Notes: generated by a model from the letters alone, not told the origin. Positions 29,062 to 39,537 are shown, counted from the first letter of the stretch. The stretch: DNA of 64,000 bases from Leptospira bourretii (GCF_004770145.1 NZ_RQFW01000019.1:1-64000), one strand, 5' to 3'. A program made the numbers and translations.

Positions 29062-30366
29062 TTATGGACTTAGTCTGTAAATCATCCTCGGGAAAGGAAT
29101 ACATTCCCGAATATGGGACAAACCACAAATCCATGCGATCACACGTTCTAGACCCATCCCAAATCCGGAATGCGGAACGGAGCCATATTTGCGTAGGTCC
29201 AAATACCAAGAATAATCTTCCGGAGGGAGGCCTTCTTCTTGTAATCGTTCTACGATTTTATCAAAAGATTCTTCTCTTTCGGAACCACCAATGATCTCTC
29301 CAATTCCATCAGGTGCGATCAAATCGGCAGAGAGAACGGTTTTGGGGTCATTTGGATTTTGTTTCATATAGAAGGCTTTGATCGCCCTTGGGAAATTTTG
29401 GATGAAGATGGCGTTCCCATAATGGTTCGTCAGGATTTGTTCTCTTTCCGAATTGATGTCCTCACCCCAAACAATTTCTTCACCAGCTGTCTGCAAAACT
29501 TGGATTGCTTCGCCGTAGTCCACTCGGGGAAATGATTTTTTTAATTGTTCTAAAAGAGGAGCTGGGTCCCGGTCCAGAGTTTTTAAGTCTTCTAAAGTTC
29601 GTTCAATGGTCGTTTGGAGGACTGTTTTGACAAATCGTTCCTGTAAATCCAAGTTTCCATCTTGGCCAAGAAAAGCAGTTTCTGCCTCAAGCATCCAAAA
29701 CTCAGTTAAGTGCCTTCTTGTTTTGCTTTTTTCAGCCCGAAACGTTGGACCAAAGCAATACACTTTGGAATGGGCAAAGGCAGCAGTTTCGAGATAAAGT
29801 TGACCTGTTTGGGCTAGGTAGGCTTGTCCTAGATCAAAGTATTCCGTTGAAAACAAAGTCCCGGCGGACTCACCGATGGATCCTGTCAGGATGGGTGTGT
29901 CTATGAGAGTGTAGCCATCGTTACGAAAGAACTCACGGATGGCAAAAGACAATTCGGAACGTACCCTCTGGATGGCTAGTTGTCTTTTCGATCGTAGCCA
30001 GAGATGTCTATGGTTGTGTAAAAAATCTGGCCCGTGTTCTTTGGGTGTGATGGGATATTGGTGTGATTCTCCGACAACCGTAAAGGAATGTAGGAAAAGT
30101 TCCCTACCACCGGGTGCTTTGGGATTCTCTTGTAACACTCCGATGACGACAAGCGAAGTTTCTTGCGGGAGAGCCTTTACATCTTTGAATGTTTCTTCAC
30201 CCAAAAATTCTTTTTCTGCCACTATCTGAAAAATCTTACCGTCCATCCGGAGTTGGAGGAATTGGACATGGTTGTTTCCACGGAGTCCTTGGACCCAACC
30301 TTGGAAACGAACGGTAGCAGCGGAATGGGGAGAATTGGATTGTGATGGATCTAAACTTGGAGTCAT
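29062..30366 (-). CDS. asnS: Asparaginyl-tRNA synthetase
   Basis: Class IIb aminoacyl-tRNA synthetase, 434 residues, charging tRNA-Asn. An N-terminal OB-fold anticodon-binding domain (VRFQGWVQGLRGNNHVQFLQ) precedes the catalytic core. Motif 2 is seen as FRAEKSKTRRHLTEFWMLE and motif 3 as GFGMGLERVIAWICG. The absence of the D-specific insertion and the FWMLEAE pattern point to AsnRS rather than AspRS. The same window encodes GatCA, so the cell seems to have both direct Asn charging and an amidotransferase (then presumably for Gln-tRNA). Divergent from folD. Confidence 0.93.
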   Translation of the reverse strand: MTPSLDPSQSNSPHSAATVRFQGWVQGLRGNNHVQFLQLRMDGKIFQIVAEKEFLGEETFKDVKALPQETSLVVIGVLQENPKAPGGRELFLHSFTVVGESHQYPITPKEHGPDFLHNHRHLWLRSKRQLAIQRVRSELSFAIREFFRNDGYTLIDTPILTGSIGESAGTLFSTEYFDLGQAYLAQTGQLYLETAAFAHSKVYCFGPTFRAEKSKTRRHLTEFWMLEAETAFLGQDGNLDLQERFVKTVLQTTIERTLEDLKTLDRDPAPLLEQLKKSFPRVDYGEAIQVLQTAGEEIVWGEDINSEREQILTNHYGNAIFIQNFPRAIKAFYMKQNPNDPKTVLSADLIAPDGIGEIIGGSEREESFDKIVERLQEEGLPPEDYSWYLDLRKYGSVPHSGFGMGLERVIAWICGLSHIRECIPFPRMIYRLSP

Positions 30367-30421
30367 GGATGGTTTTTTCTGTTTGCCAGTTCGATTTTCT
30401 CTGAAATTTTGAACTTACAGA

Positions 30422-31297
30422 ATGAAATCTAGCATCCTATTAGACGGTAAAGCGATTTCCGAAAAAATTCGAAATCGAATCGCAGAAACACTAGCAAAAG
30501 CTAAATCCGAAGGCAAAGGCGTCCCGACTCTTGCGACCATCCTTGTTGGGGATAACCCCGCATCCGAAACCTATGTGAACATGAAGGTTAAGGCCTGCGA
30601 AAAAGTGGGAATGGGCTCTCGTTATGTTCGGATGAAAGAAGAAACAACCACAGAAGAGTTGTTAGCTGAAATTAAAAAACTGAATGCGGATGATTCAGTG
30701 AACGGAATCCTTTTACAACATCCAGTTCCGCATCAAATTGATGAACGTCTTTGTTTTGATGAAATTGCATTAGAAAAGGACGTTGATGGTGTCACCACCA
30801 TTTCTTTTGGTAAACTATCAATGAACAGTGAAGCCTATTTTCCATGCACACCGTATGGGATGGTTCTTTTGCTTCAGGAATATGGAATCGATGTTTCTGG
30901 TAAACATGCTGTTGTTGTGGGAAGGTCCCCTATTCTTGGAAAACCAATGGCGATTATGCTTACAAACTTAAATGCCACTGTTACCTTATGTCATTCGAAA
31001 ACAAAAAATTTACCAGATCTTGTGAAACAAGCGGACATCGTTGTTGGTGCTGTTGGGAAACCAGAATTTATTAAAGCAGATTGGATTAAGGAAGGTGCAG
31101 TCGTTTTGGATGCTGGTTATAATGTTGGCAACGTTGGCGATATTGAGATCTCCAAAGCAAAAGACAAAGCTTCTTATTATACTCCTGTACCTGGTGGTGT
31201 TGGTCCGATGACGATCTCAGTTTTATTGCTGCAAACCATGTATAGTTTTTTAAATCAATTTTCTCCTAAGTTGGATTCTCATGCCTCAAACCGTTAG
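30422..31297 (+). CDS. folD: Bifunctional methylenetetrahydrofolate dehydrogenase/cyclohydrolase
   Basis: One-carbon metabolism enzyme, 291 residues, interconverting methylene-, methenyl- and formyl-tetrahydrofolate. Visible: the catalytic Lys region ASETYVNMKVKACEKVGM (Y-x3-K), GILLQHPVP, the NAD(P) loop VVGRSPILGKPMAIML, and the C-terminal YTPVPGGVGPMTISVLL. It heads a five-gene operon with overlapping frames (31281, 32246, 33685, 34445). The next gene starts 17 bases before its stop. Confidence 0.96.
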   Translation: MKSSILLDGKAISEKIRNRIAETLAKAKSEGKGVPTLATILVGDNPASETYVNMKVKACEKVGMGSRYVRMKEETTTEELLAEIKKLNADDSVNGILLQHPVPHQIDERLCFDEIALEKDVDGVTTISFGKLSMNSEAYFPCTPYGMVLLLQEYGIDVSGKHAVVVGRSPILGKPMAIMLTNLNATVTLCHSKTKNLPDLVKQADIVVGAVGKPEFIKADWIKEGAVVLDAGYNVGNVGDIEISKAKDKASYYTPVPGGVGPMTISVLLLQTMYSFLNQFSPKLDSHASNR

Positions 31298-32249
31298 TTT
31301 TGACGAATGTTTTCAAACGGTTCCAAAACTAGACCCACCATCGGACTTGGATAGTTTCTGGAAGGCAGGGATAGTCGAATTAAAAAAAGTTCCGATCAAA
31401 GCAACGTACAAAACTGTTTTGAAAGGATCGTTTATTTGGGAATCTCTTAATGATATTAGTTTTCAGAGTATCGACAATCACGTGTTACATGGAAAGCTGG
31501 CAATTCCTCGAAAAAGAGGAAACAGACCCGTTGTTGTTTACTTTCATGACTATTTAGCTGTTCCAGAAGAAATCCAAAAAGGTTATTCCGATTTGGGTGT
31601 GGCCCAACTCCATATCACCTTACGCGGACATGGTGAGGAAATGGTTCACGCTCCCCTCGACCCAACTACTGGAAAAGCACTTATTGGTTGGACACCTAAT
31701 TATTTTGCTCATGGACTTGATCAAAAAGAAGATTTTTACATGCGCAAACTCTACTTGGACGTAATTCGTACAATTGAGTTTTTGCGTTTGACCGACGGGA
31801 TTGACGGAGACCAAATCATTTTGCATGGAAAATCTTTAGGTTCCGCCTTATCAGTATTTGGTGCAGCCTATTCCGATCGAATCAAAGGATTGATTCTCGA
31901 AACACCTTCTTTTTGTTATATTGATAAGGACCAAATTTCTCTAAAGGGGAATCCTTGGATTCGTGAACTCACTCCCTTTTTAGAAAAAAGGGCCACTAAA
32001 AAAGTAGATTATAAAAAAGAACTGGCTTATTTCGATGCTTTGAACTTTGCCAAAAAAATCAAAATCCCTGCTCTCTTTTCTTGCGGAATGGAAGATGTGA
32101 TCTCTCATCCAAAATCCACCTTTGCTTTGTTTAATCATATGAATTGTGATAAACGTATGCAGTTGTATCCAACGGAAGGAAATGAAGCTGGAAAAGACAA
32201 ACAACCCCAAGCCAACTTGGAATTTGTTAAAGAAATTTTTGCTTTATGA
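31281..32249 (+). CDS. Acetylxylan esterase-like alpha/beta hydrolase
   Basis: A 322-residue alpha/beta hydrolase resembling the AXE1/cephalosporin C deacetylase group: an N-terminal helix with PPSDLDSFWKAGI, then VVYFHDYLAVPEEIQ, the LRGHGEE turn, the nucleophile elbow LHGKSLGSALSVFGA (G-K-S-L-G rather than the usual G-x-S-Q-G), and KIPALFSCGMEDVISHP with the acid. The expected C-terminal His lies in LYPTEGNE… rather than an H-x-x motif, so the triad His is not obvious. It has no signal peptide and is therefore cytoplasmic. Overlaps folD by 17 bases and cysS by four. Confidence 0.75.
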   Translation: MPQTVSFDECFQTVPKLDPPSDLDSFWKAGIVELKKVPIKATYKTVLKGSFIWESLNDISFQSIDNHVLHGKLAIPRKRGNRPVVVYFHDYLAVPEEIQKGYSDLGVAQLHITLRGHGEEMVHAPLDPTTGKALIGWTPNYFAHGLDQKEDFYMRKLYLDVIRTIEFLRLTDGIDGDQIILHGKSLGSALSVFGAAYSDRIKGLILETPSFCYIDKDQISLKGNPWIRELTPFLEKRATKKVDYKKELAYFDALNFAKKIKIPALFSCGMEDVISHPKSTFALFNHMNCDKRMQLYPTEGNEAGKDKQPQANLEFVKEIFAL

Positions 32250-33703
32250 CAATACTTCCCTTTGTATTTCAGAATTCCAAATCAGGAAAAAAAGAACCTT
32301 TTTTACCGAAGGATCCTTTGAATGTAAGTATCTATTCTTGTGGGCCAACTGTTTATAATTTTGCTCATATTGGAAATATTCGTTCGTTTTTGTTTGTGGA
32401 CGTTCTTCGCCGTTCTCTACTGCTCGGTGGATATAAACTCAACCAATCCATGAACATCACAGACATTGATGATAAAATCATCAATGAATCGATCAAAAGA
32501 AAAATTAGTGTCGAAGAGTTTACTAAACCATGGACAGAAGCCTTTTTTAAAGATTTAGAAACCCTTCATGTTCAAAAACTAGAACACTATCCAAAAGCCA
32601 CTGAATCTATTGAAGACATGGTAGGACTTGTTGAAACACTTCAGAAGAACGGCCTTGTTTACGAAAAGGATGGGAGTTTATACTTTTCCATTCAAAAATT
32701 TAGTCGTTATGGGGAACTTTCGAAAATCGATGTTTCCGGGATGAAGTCTGGTGTTCGATACGATGCAGATGAATATGAAAAGGATGATGTTCGTGATTTT
32801 GTTCTTTGGAAAAACCAAAAGAACGAAGAAGAAAAATGTTGGCATACGAAAATCGGAACGGGTCGTCCTGGTTGGCATTTAGAATGTTCCGCAATGATTC
32901 GCAAAGTGTATGGTTCCGGCGTTGACATTCATACCGGCGGAATTGACCTTCTCTTTCCCCATCATGAAAATGAAGCAGCTCAAAGTTACGGGGCTTATCC
33001 GAACGAAGAGTTTGTTGGGGTATGGTTACATTGTGAACATCTCCTTGTGGATGGAGAAAAAATGTCAAAAAGTAAGGGAAATTTTTATACCTTACGAGAC
33101 ATTTTAGAGAAAGGATATGATCCAAATTCCATTCGTTACCATTTGATTTCAGCACATTACAGAAGTAAGTTGAACTTTTCTTTGAGTAAATTGGAAGAAT
33201 CCAAAACGGCAATGGAAAGAATTCAAAATACTATTTATCGAATTTTAGATGAAGGGAAATTATGGGACAAGGTTCCGAAATCTTCCAAGGATTTTGTTTT
33301 TTCTGTTCCCGAATTACAGAAACTAAATTTGGAGTTTTTGAGTTCGTTGGCAGATGATTTAAATGTTCCCAAAGCACTTGCTTCTGTTTTTGAACTCGTA
33401 AGGATTGTGAACCAGTTTTTGGATTCGAATAAAGAACTTTCCGATTCTTTATTTTTAAAAGAAGCTCTATTATTGTTTTTTAAAACAAATGAACTTTTTG
33501 CTGTTTTTTCCTTTGAGAAAAAAATCCAGTCTTTGGATGGAATAACTGAAGATTGGATTTTGGAACAAATAGAAGCCAGAAAAACCGCAAAACAAAACAA
33601 AGATTTCTCTACTGCCGACAAAATTCGTAAAGAGTTGGAAGAAAAAGGAATCCTTCTCGCTGACACAAAAGAAGGAAAAACCACATGGAAAAAAGCCCAG
33701 TAG
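32246..33703 (+). CDS. cysS: Cysteinyl-tRNA synthetase
   Basis: Class Ia synthetase, 485 residues, charging tRNA-Cys. The zinc and HIGH region is YSCGPTVYNFAHIGNIRSFL, the adenylate motif GWHLECSAM, the second zinc His in LLFPHHENEAAQ, and the KMSKS loop is MSKSKGNFYTLR. Start ATG overlaps the esterase stop by four bases (ATGA). The end overlaps the SPOUT methyltransferase gene by 19 bases, an adjacency (cysS next to a TrmH-type methyltransferase) that is also common in firmicutes. Confidence 0.97.
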   Translation: MTILPFVFQNSKSGKKEPFLPKDPLNVSIYSCGPTVYNFAHIGNIRSFLFVDVLRRSLLLGGYKLNQSMNITDIDDKIINESIKRKISVEEFTKPWTEAFFKDLETLHVQKLEHYPKATESIEDMVGLVETLQKNGLVYEKDGSLYFSIQKFSRYGELSKIDVSGMKSGVRYDADEYEKDDVRDFVLWKNQKNEEEKCWHTKIGTGRPGWHLECSAMIRKVYGSGVDIHTGGIDLLFPHHENEAAQSYGAYPNEEFVGVWLHCEHLLVDGEKMSKSKGNFYTLRDILEKGYDPNSIRYHLISAHYRSKLNFSLSKLEESKTAMERIQNTIYRILDEGKLWDKVPKSSKDFVFSVPELQKLNLEFLSSLADDLNVPKALASVFELVRIVNQFLDSNKELSDSLFLKEALLLFFKTNELFAVFSFEKKIQSLDGITEDWILEQIEARKTAKQNKDFSTADKIRKELEEKGILLADTKEGKTTWKKAQ

Positions 33704-34458
33704 AAATACTTTTTGGTAAAAGAAATTTTTACGAATTTTTAGAATCTTTGGAACAGATGGCTCCGGAACGAGGTGTAAAAACCATTCGAGAAGTCATTGT
33801 CAAAGATTCGATGGGAAATGAAGAAAAACAAAGAATCCGAGGATATATTCCAAATTCCGTAAAGTTTACTACGGTTTCCACGAGAGAGCTGGATCGCATT
33901 GCGTCTGATAAAAACCACCAAGGTTATGTTATCATTCGTACAAAACAAAAATCGTTTTCATCACTTGGGTTTGAACAATTTAAACAGAATGTAGAGGCCG
34001 GCGAAGGCCCAATTCTCATATTGGATCGTATCCAGGACCCTGGGAATCTTGGGAATATTCTGAGAACCGCTGAATGTATGGGCGTGAAACATGTGTTAAT
34101 GTCCGATCGGGATACTTCGCCAATTACTCCTGTTGTGGAAAAGGTTTCTGCGGGAGCGGTCCATCATTTACAAATCTACCGAGTTGCAAACTTGATGCAC
34201 GGGATGGAATTTTTAAAAAAAAATGAATACTGGATTCTTGCCACCGACGAGGAAGGTGAAGAAGCTATTTGGGAAACTTTGCCTGATGCATCTCAGATGG
34301 CGGTCATTATGGGGAATGAAGGTGAAGGTGTTAAACGGTTGTTATTAGAAGAAGCAGATTATGTAGCAAGGATCCCACTATTTGGTTCTGTAACATCTTT
34401 AAATGTAGTGGTTGCTTGCGGAATCACTTTGGATCGGGTACAAAATGTTTCGCGTTAG
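33685..34458 (+). CDS. TrmH/RlmB-type SPOUT RNA 2'-O-methyltransferase
   Basis: A 257-residue enzyme with an N-terminal RNA-binding domain (about 1-100) and a C-terminal SPOUT knot that binds S-adenosylmethionine. Motif 1 is ILDRIQDPGNLGNILRTAEC, motif 2 MAVIMGNEGEGVKRLLL and motif 3 IPLFGSVTSLNVVVACGI, all intact. The length and the N-terminal domain fit RlmB-like proteins (23S rRNA G2251), but TrmH-group members are hard to tell apart by eye. Overlaps both neighbours (cysS by 19, lipase by 14 bases). Confidence 0.9.
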   Translation: MEKSPVEILFGKRNFYEFLESLEQMAPERGVKTIREVIVKDSMGNEEKQRIRGYIPNSVKFTTVSTRELDRIASDKNHQGYVIIRTKQKSFSSLGFEQFKQNVEAGEGPILILDRIQDPGNLGNILRTAECMGVKHVLMSDRDTSPITPVVEKVSAGAVHHLQIYRVANLMHGMEFLKKNEYWILATDEEGEEAIWETLPDASQMAVIMGNEGEGVKRLLLEEADYVARIPLFGSVTSLNVVVACGITLDRVQNVSR

Positions 34459-35548
34459 GCGAAATATTATTATTTTTGTTTTAAATCTTTTGATTGGAAC
34501 TTTCGTATTTCCATCTTGTATTTACGACTTCTATCGAAAGGAATTTGTCTCCGAAGAGAAAAAAAACGACGAAGTGCTTTTATTTGCTCTTCTTGGCCTC
34601 CTGCCCAATCCCAACCAAAAGTTATATGGTTTTTTCCCTGGTTTTTCAAGGAACTTATCAGATTCACAATTTATATCTTCTGAGTTTTTCCCCAAGTCTG
34701 GGAAAAAAAAGATCGTTTTGATTCATGGCTGGAATCCTGCTGAAAGAGATTCTGACCCCATCACAAACGATGAGAAAAAAATTCAAAATATAAAAAATAC
34801 ATTTTCCAATGGGCTGATTCACTTTCAAGAAGGCAGGGCCTCAGCGAACAGCGAATTTGATTTCTATGTATATACTTACCGAACTTCCAATAGTATTCTA
34901 ATCAATGGAAAACAATTTTTTAACACGTTACGTGTCAATTTTACCGATTCCGATCAGGTTTACATTATTGCCCATTCGATGGGAGGGCTTGTGACTCGTG
35001 TGGCATTATCTCCTGACACTGGAAACCTTCCCTTCGTTCGATTGGTCGTCACTTTGGCTAGTCCTCAATTTGGATCTCCATTTGCAACACCCAGTTTTTT
35101 AGCAAGTAACCCTTTCTTAAATGACCTAGGAAATTACCTTGTGGGAACTCAAGGTGGATCCGAACTGGGATATACCAACCAAGGTTCTGGCCAATCCAAT
35201 TTGAATGGGGCTGAGAATCTTGTCCTTGATGTGATCAACCAATCCTATTTGAACTACAACCTAAATGGAAAGTTTGTCAGTTTTGCAGGGGTAATGAGCG
35301 GTTGTAATGATGGAGAAACTTTTTATTATAATACTGGGTGTACGATTTTATCGAATGCAGGGTTTACTCAATCAGATGGAATTGTTCCTCGAAATAGTGC
35401 AAGGCTTGGAAATCTAACCTACAAACAAATTGATATAGCCGATTGTGATCATTCTATGATGGCTTTTCAAACTGTTGACCCAAACGATCCCAAAAGTTTA
35501 AATCTATTTACACAGGTGATCACAGAAATTCGAAATTCTCCTTATTAA
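34445..35548 (+). CDS. Lipase-like alpha/beta hydrolase lipoprotein
   Basis: A 367-residue secreted esterase or lipase. The ATG at 34445 is chosen: the earlier in-frame opening (34412) lies deep in the methyltransferase gene. Signal peptide MFRVRRNIIIFVLNLLIGTF with a likely lipobox ending at Cys 25 (FPSC). The mature part shows VLIHGWNP (oxyanion region), IIAHSMGGLVTRVAL (nucleophile Ser) and a C-terminal DCDHSMMAF with the probable catalytic His, as in triacylglycerol lipases. It would act at the cell envelope. Last gene of the folD operon. Confidence 0.8.
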   Translation: MFRVRRNIIIFVLNLLIGTFVFPSCIYDFYRKEFVSEEKKNDEVLLFALLGLLPNPNQKLYGFFPGFSRNLSDSQFISSEFFPKSGKKKIVLIHGWNPAERDSDPITNDEKKIQNIKNTFSNGLIHFQEGRASANSEFDFYVYTYRTSNSILINGKQFFNTLRVNFTDSDQVYIIAHSMGGLVTRVALSPDTGNLPFVRLVVTLASPQFGSPFATPSFLASNPFLNDLGNYLVGTQGGSELGYTNQGSGQSNLNGAENLVLDVINQSYLNYNLNGKFVSFAGVMSGCNDGETFYYNTGCTILSNAGFTQSDGIVPRNSARLGNLTYKQIDIADCDHSMMAFQTVDPNDPKSLNLFTQVITEIRNSPY

Positions 35549-35568
35549 TGTGAATCAATCCGAATGTT

Positions 35569-37305
35569 TTATTTTGTTTCGTTTTGTTGTAAAGATTTGA
35601 GAGAAAGATATAATCCAATTAATCCCATAATAAAAACCAAAAGACCAATGATCAGTAAACCTTCGTTCCATAACAAACACTGGACTGTATAGAGTCCACC
35701 AAACACAAAAAAGAGACCAGAAATGGTTCCAACAAGAGAAACAAACAATTCATTTGGGTAAATGATTTGTTTGCGATTCTTTTCCGTAACAAATAGTCCC
35801 TTCCAAAAAAAATATGGGGGTTTGGTTCTGTCGTAGAACTGAAACAATACATTCCGATCTGTATTTGGCAAAAAGTAAGTTGATACAATGAGTACAATAG
35901 CGGATGAAACTGCTGTGCATAAAATGGAATATGGAAATCCTATTTTTAAGTACACAGAAAAGAGTAAGTATAAAATAGGAGAAAGAATGAATGCAAAAAT
36001 TTCTGTCCAAGCAGAAATTCTCCAAAAAAACCACCTTGCAATTAAAATAAATCCAATACCAGAAGATGCTTCCAATAAAAAAACCCAGGCCCCTTTTATT
36101 GTATCCATTCCATAAACTGCTAAAAAATAGGAACAAACAGCTGTTATGATTTGAATTCCATACGAAACTTTTAAATAATAAGAATCCGACCTTCCCTTTT
36201 GTATCATTGGTTTCCAGAGGTCATTTACTAAATAAGATGCTCCCCAATTCAAATGAGTGGCGAGTGTGGAAAGATAAGCTGCAAGGAATGCGCTGAGCAT
36301 TAGTCCCATCATTCCATTTGGCATTCCTTCTTGTAAGACCATCAGAAATCCTTTCCCACTTTCTACTTCCGTAAGATTGGGATATAAAACAATGGATACT
36401 AATGCGACTAGAATCCATGGCCATGGACGAACAAAATAATGCGCAACAACAAACCAAAGAGAACCTTTTAAAGCAGCATTTTCATCTTTGGTAGCCAAAA
36501 TTCGCTGAGCAATATACCCTCCCCCTCCCGGCTCCGAACCTGGATACCAACTAGACCACCAAAGAACTGTTAATAGAATTAAGAAATGGTCCCATGGTAA
36601 ACTTCCTTCTAAACCATTAGGAAAAAAAAGAATTTTGTTTTCATTTAGTTTCGATTTTAATCCTTCCACACCTCCAATAGTTGGTAGATTTATTGCGTAA
36701 TAAGCAAAAAGGATACAACCGAACCAAGCTAAAAAAAACTGAAATACATCGATGTAGGATATTCCTCTGAGACCAGCTATCGAAGTGTAAAAAACACCAA
36801 ATAACAATAAATAAACGAGAATATGAGAAGAAGTCATTGTTGGAAAAAAAACTGGAATAATTTTTAGCATCGCCAAATTGACCCAACCAAGTATGACTAA
36901 GTTGAGTAAAAAACCAATGACGAAGGCTTTAAACCCTCTTAAAAAATCTGCCTCTTTTCCGCTGTATCGCAGTCCAATGAGTTCTAAATCGGTCGATGCA
37001 CCTGAACGTTTCCATAATCTAGAAAAAAAGAATACAGTAATAAATCCACCGACTGCCATATACCACCAAATCCAGTTTCCGGCAATCCCTTGTCCTCGTA
37101 TAATTTCTGTTACAGCAAGGGGAGTGTCTGCTGCAAAAGTGGTGGCAACCATGGCGGTCCCAGCAACAAACCAAGATAAACTTCCTTCCGCTTGAAAGTA
37201 TTCTTTTGTGGATTTTTGTTTGGATCTAAAACGAAAAAGAAGAAGGAGAATGACTACAAATGGGAAAAGAAAAAATACAAAGTCAAGTGTATGGAAGGAA
37301 ATCAT
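35569..37305 (-). CDS. Sodium:solute symporter (SSS family)
   Basis: A 578-residue transporter with about thirteen membrane segments. The N-terminal AEGSLSWFVAGTAMVATTFA and the following ADTPLAVTEIIRGQGIAGNW fit the sodium-binding first helices of the SSS/PutP family. The extended C terminus with two further hydrophobic segments fits the longer subclass. The substrate (sugar, amino acid, nucleoside) cannot be determined here. It is the last gene of the minus-strand operon beginning with lptD, and overlaps hisF by four bases. Confidence 0.9.
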   Translation of the reverse strand: MISFHTLDFVFFLFPFVVILLLLFRFRSKQKSTKEYFQAEGSLSWFVAGTAMVATTFAADTPLAVTEIIRGQGIAGNWIWWYMAVGGFITVFFFSRLWKRSGASTDLELIGLRYSGKEADFLRGFKAFVIGFLLNLVILGWVNLAMLKIIPVFFPTMTSSHILVYLLLFGVFYTSIAGLRGISYIDVFQFFLAWFGCILFAYYAINLPTIGGVEGLKSKLNENKILFFPNGLEGSLPWDHFLILLTVLWWSSWYPGSEPGGGGYIAQRILATKDENAALKGSLWFVVAHYFVRPWPWILVALVSIVLYPNLTEVESGKGFLMVLQEGMPNGMMGLMLSAFLAAYLSTLATHLNWGASYLVNDLWKPMIQKGRSDSYYLKVSYGIQIITAVCSYFLAVYGMDTIKGAWVFLLEASSGIGFILIARWFFWRISAWTEIFAFILSPILYLLFSVYLKIGFPYSILCTAVSSAIVLIVSTYFLPNTDRNVLFQFYDRTKPPYFFWKGLFVTEKNRKQIIYPNELFVSLVGTISGLFFVFGGLYTVQCLLWNEGLLIIGLLVFIMGLIGLYLSLKSLQQNETK

Positions 37306-38069
37306 AATCTCACTTTGATTCCCATCTCTTTCATTGTTTGTTTTGTTTCTTGGATTGAAAATTCTCCAAAATGAAAAATAGAAGCAGCAAGTACCGCATC
37401 TGCTCCCCCTCGGAGAATGACCTCTGCCATATGTTCTGGATTTCCTGCCCCACCGGATGCAATGATCGGGATGGAAAGATTGGATGTAAAAGATTTCATG
37501 AGTGTGATATCAAATCCATCTTTGGTACCATCTTTGTCCATTGATGTCAGTAAAATTTCGCCAGCACCCATTTCAAAAGCTTCCCTACCCCAATCCAATG
37601 CCTCTCTACCTGTCTCTAACCGTCCACCATTGAGATACACTTCGTACCGTTTGCGTTCGGGATGAAATTTGACATCGATCGCACAGACAATACATTGGGA
37701 TCCATAAATTTCACTAGAATCTTTTAGTAGTTTTGGATTTTGAAAAGCGCTAGTATTAATCGAAACTTTGTCAGCTCCTTTGTTTAAAACTGCTTTCACA
37801 TCCTCTATTGTACGAATTCCTCCACCAACTGTGAAAGGAATAAAGAGTCGATTGGCCACCTGCTCCACCAAATGGAGAAGGATATCTCGTTTGTCGGAAG
37901 AGGCAGTAATGTCCAAAAAACAAAGTTCGTCTGCTTTGTTTTCTTCGTAAGCGACTGCGCAGGAGACCGGGTCACCTGCATCAATTAAGTTAACAAATTG
38001 AACACCTTTGACTACCCTTCCTCCTTTGATATCCAAACAAGGAATGACTCTTTTGGTAAGTTCGTCCAT
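37302..38069 (-). CDS. hisF: Imidazole glycerol phosphate synthase cyclase subunit
   Basis: TIM-barrel cyclase, 255 residues, which with HisH makes imidazole glycerol phosphate and AICAR in histidine synthesis. The catalytic aspartates lie in CLDIKGGRVVKGVQF and in MDKDGTKDGFD; VGGGIRTIED and ASGGAGNPEHM are the phosphate-binding loops. No hisH or other his gene is in the window, so the glutaminase partner is encoded elsewhere. The start is one base after the gatA end, and the stop overlaps the symporter start by four bases. Confidence 0.97.
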   Translation of the reverse strand: MDELTKRVIPCLDIKGGRVVKGVQFVNLIDAGDPVSCAVAYEENKADELCFLDITASSDKRDILLHLVEQVANRLFIPFTVGGGIRTIEDVKAVLNKGADKVSINTSAFQNPKLLKDSSEIYGSQCIVCAIDVKFHPERKRYEVYLNGGRLETGREALDWGREAFEMGAGEILLTSMDKDGTKDGFDITLMKSFTSNLSIPIIASGGAGNPEHMAEVILRGGADAVLAASIFHFGEFSIQETKQTMKEMGIKVRL

Positions 38070-38070
38070 G

Positions 38071-39537
38071 TTAGCTGATCTCGATAGGAAGAGGTAGTTT
38101 GCAGATTTCTAATTCCGAAACAGATTTCGCATAACTCAGAAGTTTTGATTCATCAAAATGGGATGAAGTAATTTGTAAACCAATGGGAAGGTTTCCTGAA
38201 TCCAATCCAGCAGGACAACTGATGGCAGGGACCCCAGCTAAGTTAACCGAAGTGGTAAGGATATCCGCTTGGTACATTTGGATTGGATCCTTTGTTTTTT
38301 CCCCAACTTTGAATGCTGTCGTAGGTGAAGTTGGTTGAAAAATAATATCGACTGACTTAAAGAATTCAGCATATTGTTTGCGAATGAGAACTCTTGCTTT
38401 TTGGGCTTTTCCGTAATACGCATCATAGTAACCAGAACTTAAAGAAAACGTTCCGAGTAGAATTCGGCGTTTGACTTCTGGGCCAAATCCTTGGGTTCTA
38501 GATTCAGAATATAAATCATCCAATTTACCAGCGCCTTCTTTTCTTAATCCATAACGAATTCCATCAAAACGGCTTAGGTTGGAAGAACATTCTGCAGTAG
38601 CGATTAAATAATAAACTGGAATTGCATACTTTAATAAAGAAAAATCAAGTGGAACAAGAATTGCCCCCTTCGATTCTATTTCTTTTAATATATCCGTATA
38701 ACGTTTGTTTACGTCTGGTGAAAAGTTGAATTCTTCCGTTTTCATCACACCAATTCGTTTTCCTTTCCAATCAATGGCAGAAACTGAATTTGTTTCAAAG
38801 GAATCTACTTTTGCAGTCGTTTGGTCTTTGTGATCCAATCCAGAAATAATTTCTAATAGGTCAGAAATCCCTTGTAAATCATTAGAAAAAGGTCCAATTT
38901 GGTCGAGACTAGATGCATAAGCCACAAGTCCATATCTGGAAACACGACCATATGTAGGTTTTAAACCCCAGATTCCACAGAGTGCAGCAGGTTGTCGGAT
39001 GGAACCTCCTGTGTCGGAGCCGAGAGAAACCGGTAACATAGAGGCAGCTACTGCAGCCGCCGAACCGCCGCTAGATCCTCCAGGAATTCTATTTGTATCA
39101 AAAGGATTTCTTGTTGTTTGGAACGCACTGTTTTCCGTAGAGGAACCCATAGCAAACTCATCCATATTGAGCCTAGGAAATAAAACAAAACCTTTTTCTT
39201 TTAGTTTTTGAATGACTGATGCATCGTATGGGGAACGAAAGTTTTCTAAAATATGAGAAGAACAAGAAGTGATTTCGCCAGAGATACAGATATTATCTTT
39301 GATTCCAATGGGAATTCCATCGAATTCGGAAAGTAACTTTCCTGCTTTTCTTCGATTGTCGCTTTCTTCTGCTTGGGCTAAAATTCGTTCCTTATTGAAT
39401 TCTAAAAACGCTTTTACCTTTGCATCTGTTGCTTCGATTCGTTTGATATAAGCTAATACTAGTTCTTTGGAACTAAGACTTCCATCATTCAGTTTTGTTT
39501 TGATCTCAGAATAAGTGAGAAAAATTAAGTCTTTCAT
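38071..39537 (-). CDS. gatA: Glutamyl-tRNA(Gln)/Asp-tRNA(Asn) amidotransferase subunit A
   Basis: Amidase-signature subunit, 488 residues, which releases ammonia from glutamine for GatB. The Ser-cisSer-Lys triad is visible: Lys in [12 protein letters not shown], Ser pair in [14 protein letters not shown] and [33 protein letters not shown] is the family's later hallmark. Its ATG overlaps the gatC stop by four bases. gatB is not in the window. As asnS is present at 29062, the complex probably serves mainly tRNA-Gln. Confidence 0.96.
   Translation of the reverse strand: MKDLIFLTYSEIKTKLNDGSLSSKELVLAYIKRIEATDAKVKAFLEFNKERILAQAEESDNRRKAGKLLSEFDGIPIGIKDNICISGEITSCSSHILENFRSPYDASVIQKLKEKGFVLFPRLNMDEFAMGSSTENSAFQTTRNPFDTNRIPGGSSGGSAAAVAASMLPVSLGSDTGGSIRQPAALCGIWGLKPTYGRVSRYGLVAYASSLDQIGPFSNDLQGISDLLEIISGLDHKDQTTAKVDSFETNSVSAIDWKGKRIGVMKTEEFNFSPDVNKRYTDILKEIESKGAILVPLDFSLLKYAIPVYYLIATAECSSNLSRFDGIRYGLRKEGAGKLDDLYSESRTQGFGPEVKRRILLGTFSLSSGYYDAYYGKAQKARVLIRKQYAEFFKSVDIIFQPTSPTTAFKVGEKTKDPIQMYQADILTTSVNLAGVPAISCPAGLDSGNLPIGLQITSSHFDESKLLSYAKSVSELEICKLPLPIEIS

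Noticed and set aside
32700..33212. 170-codon open frame on the minus strand
   Set aside because: Antisense to cysS, which has all its motifs intact.
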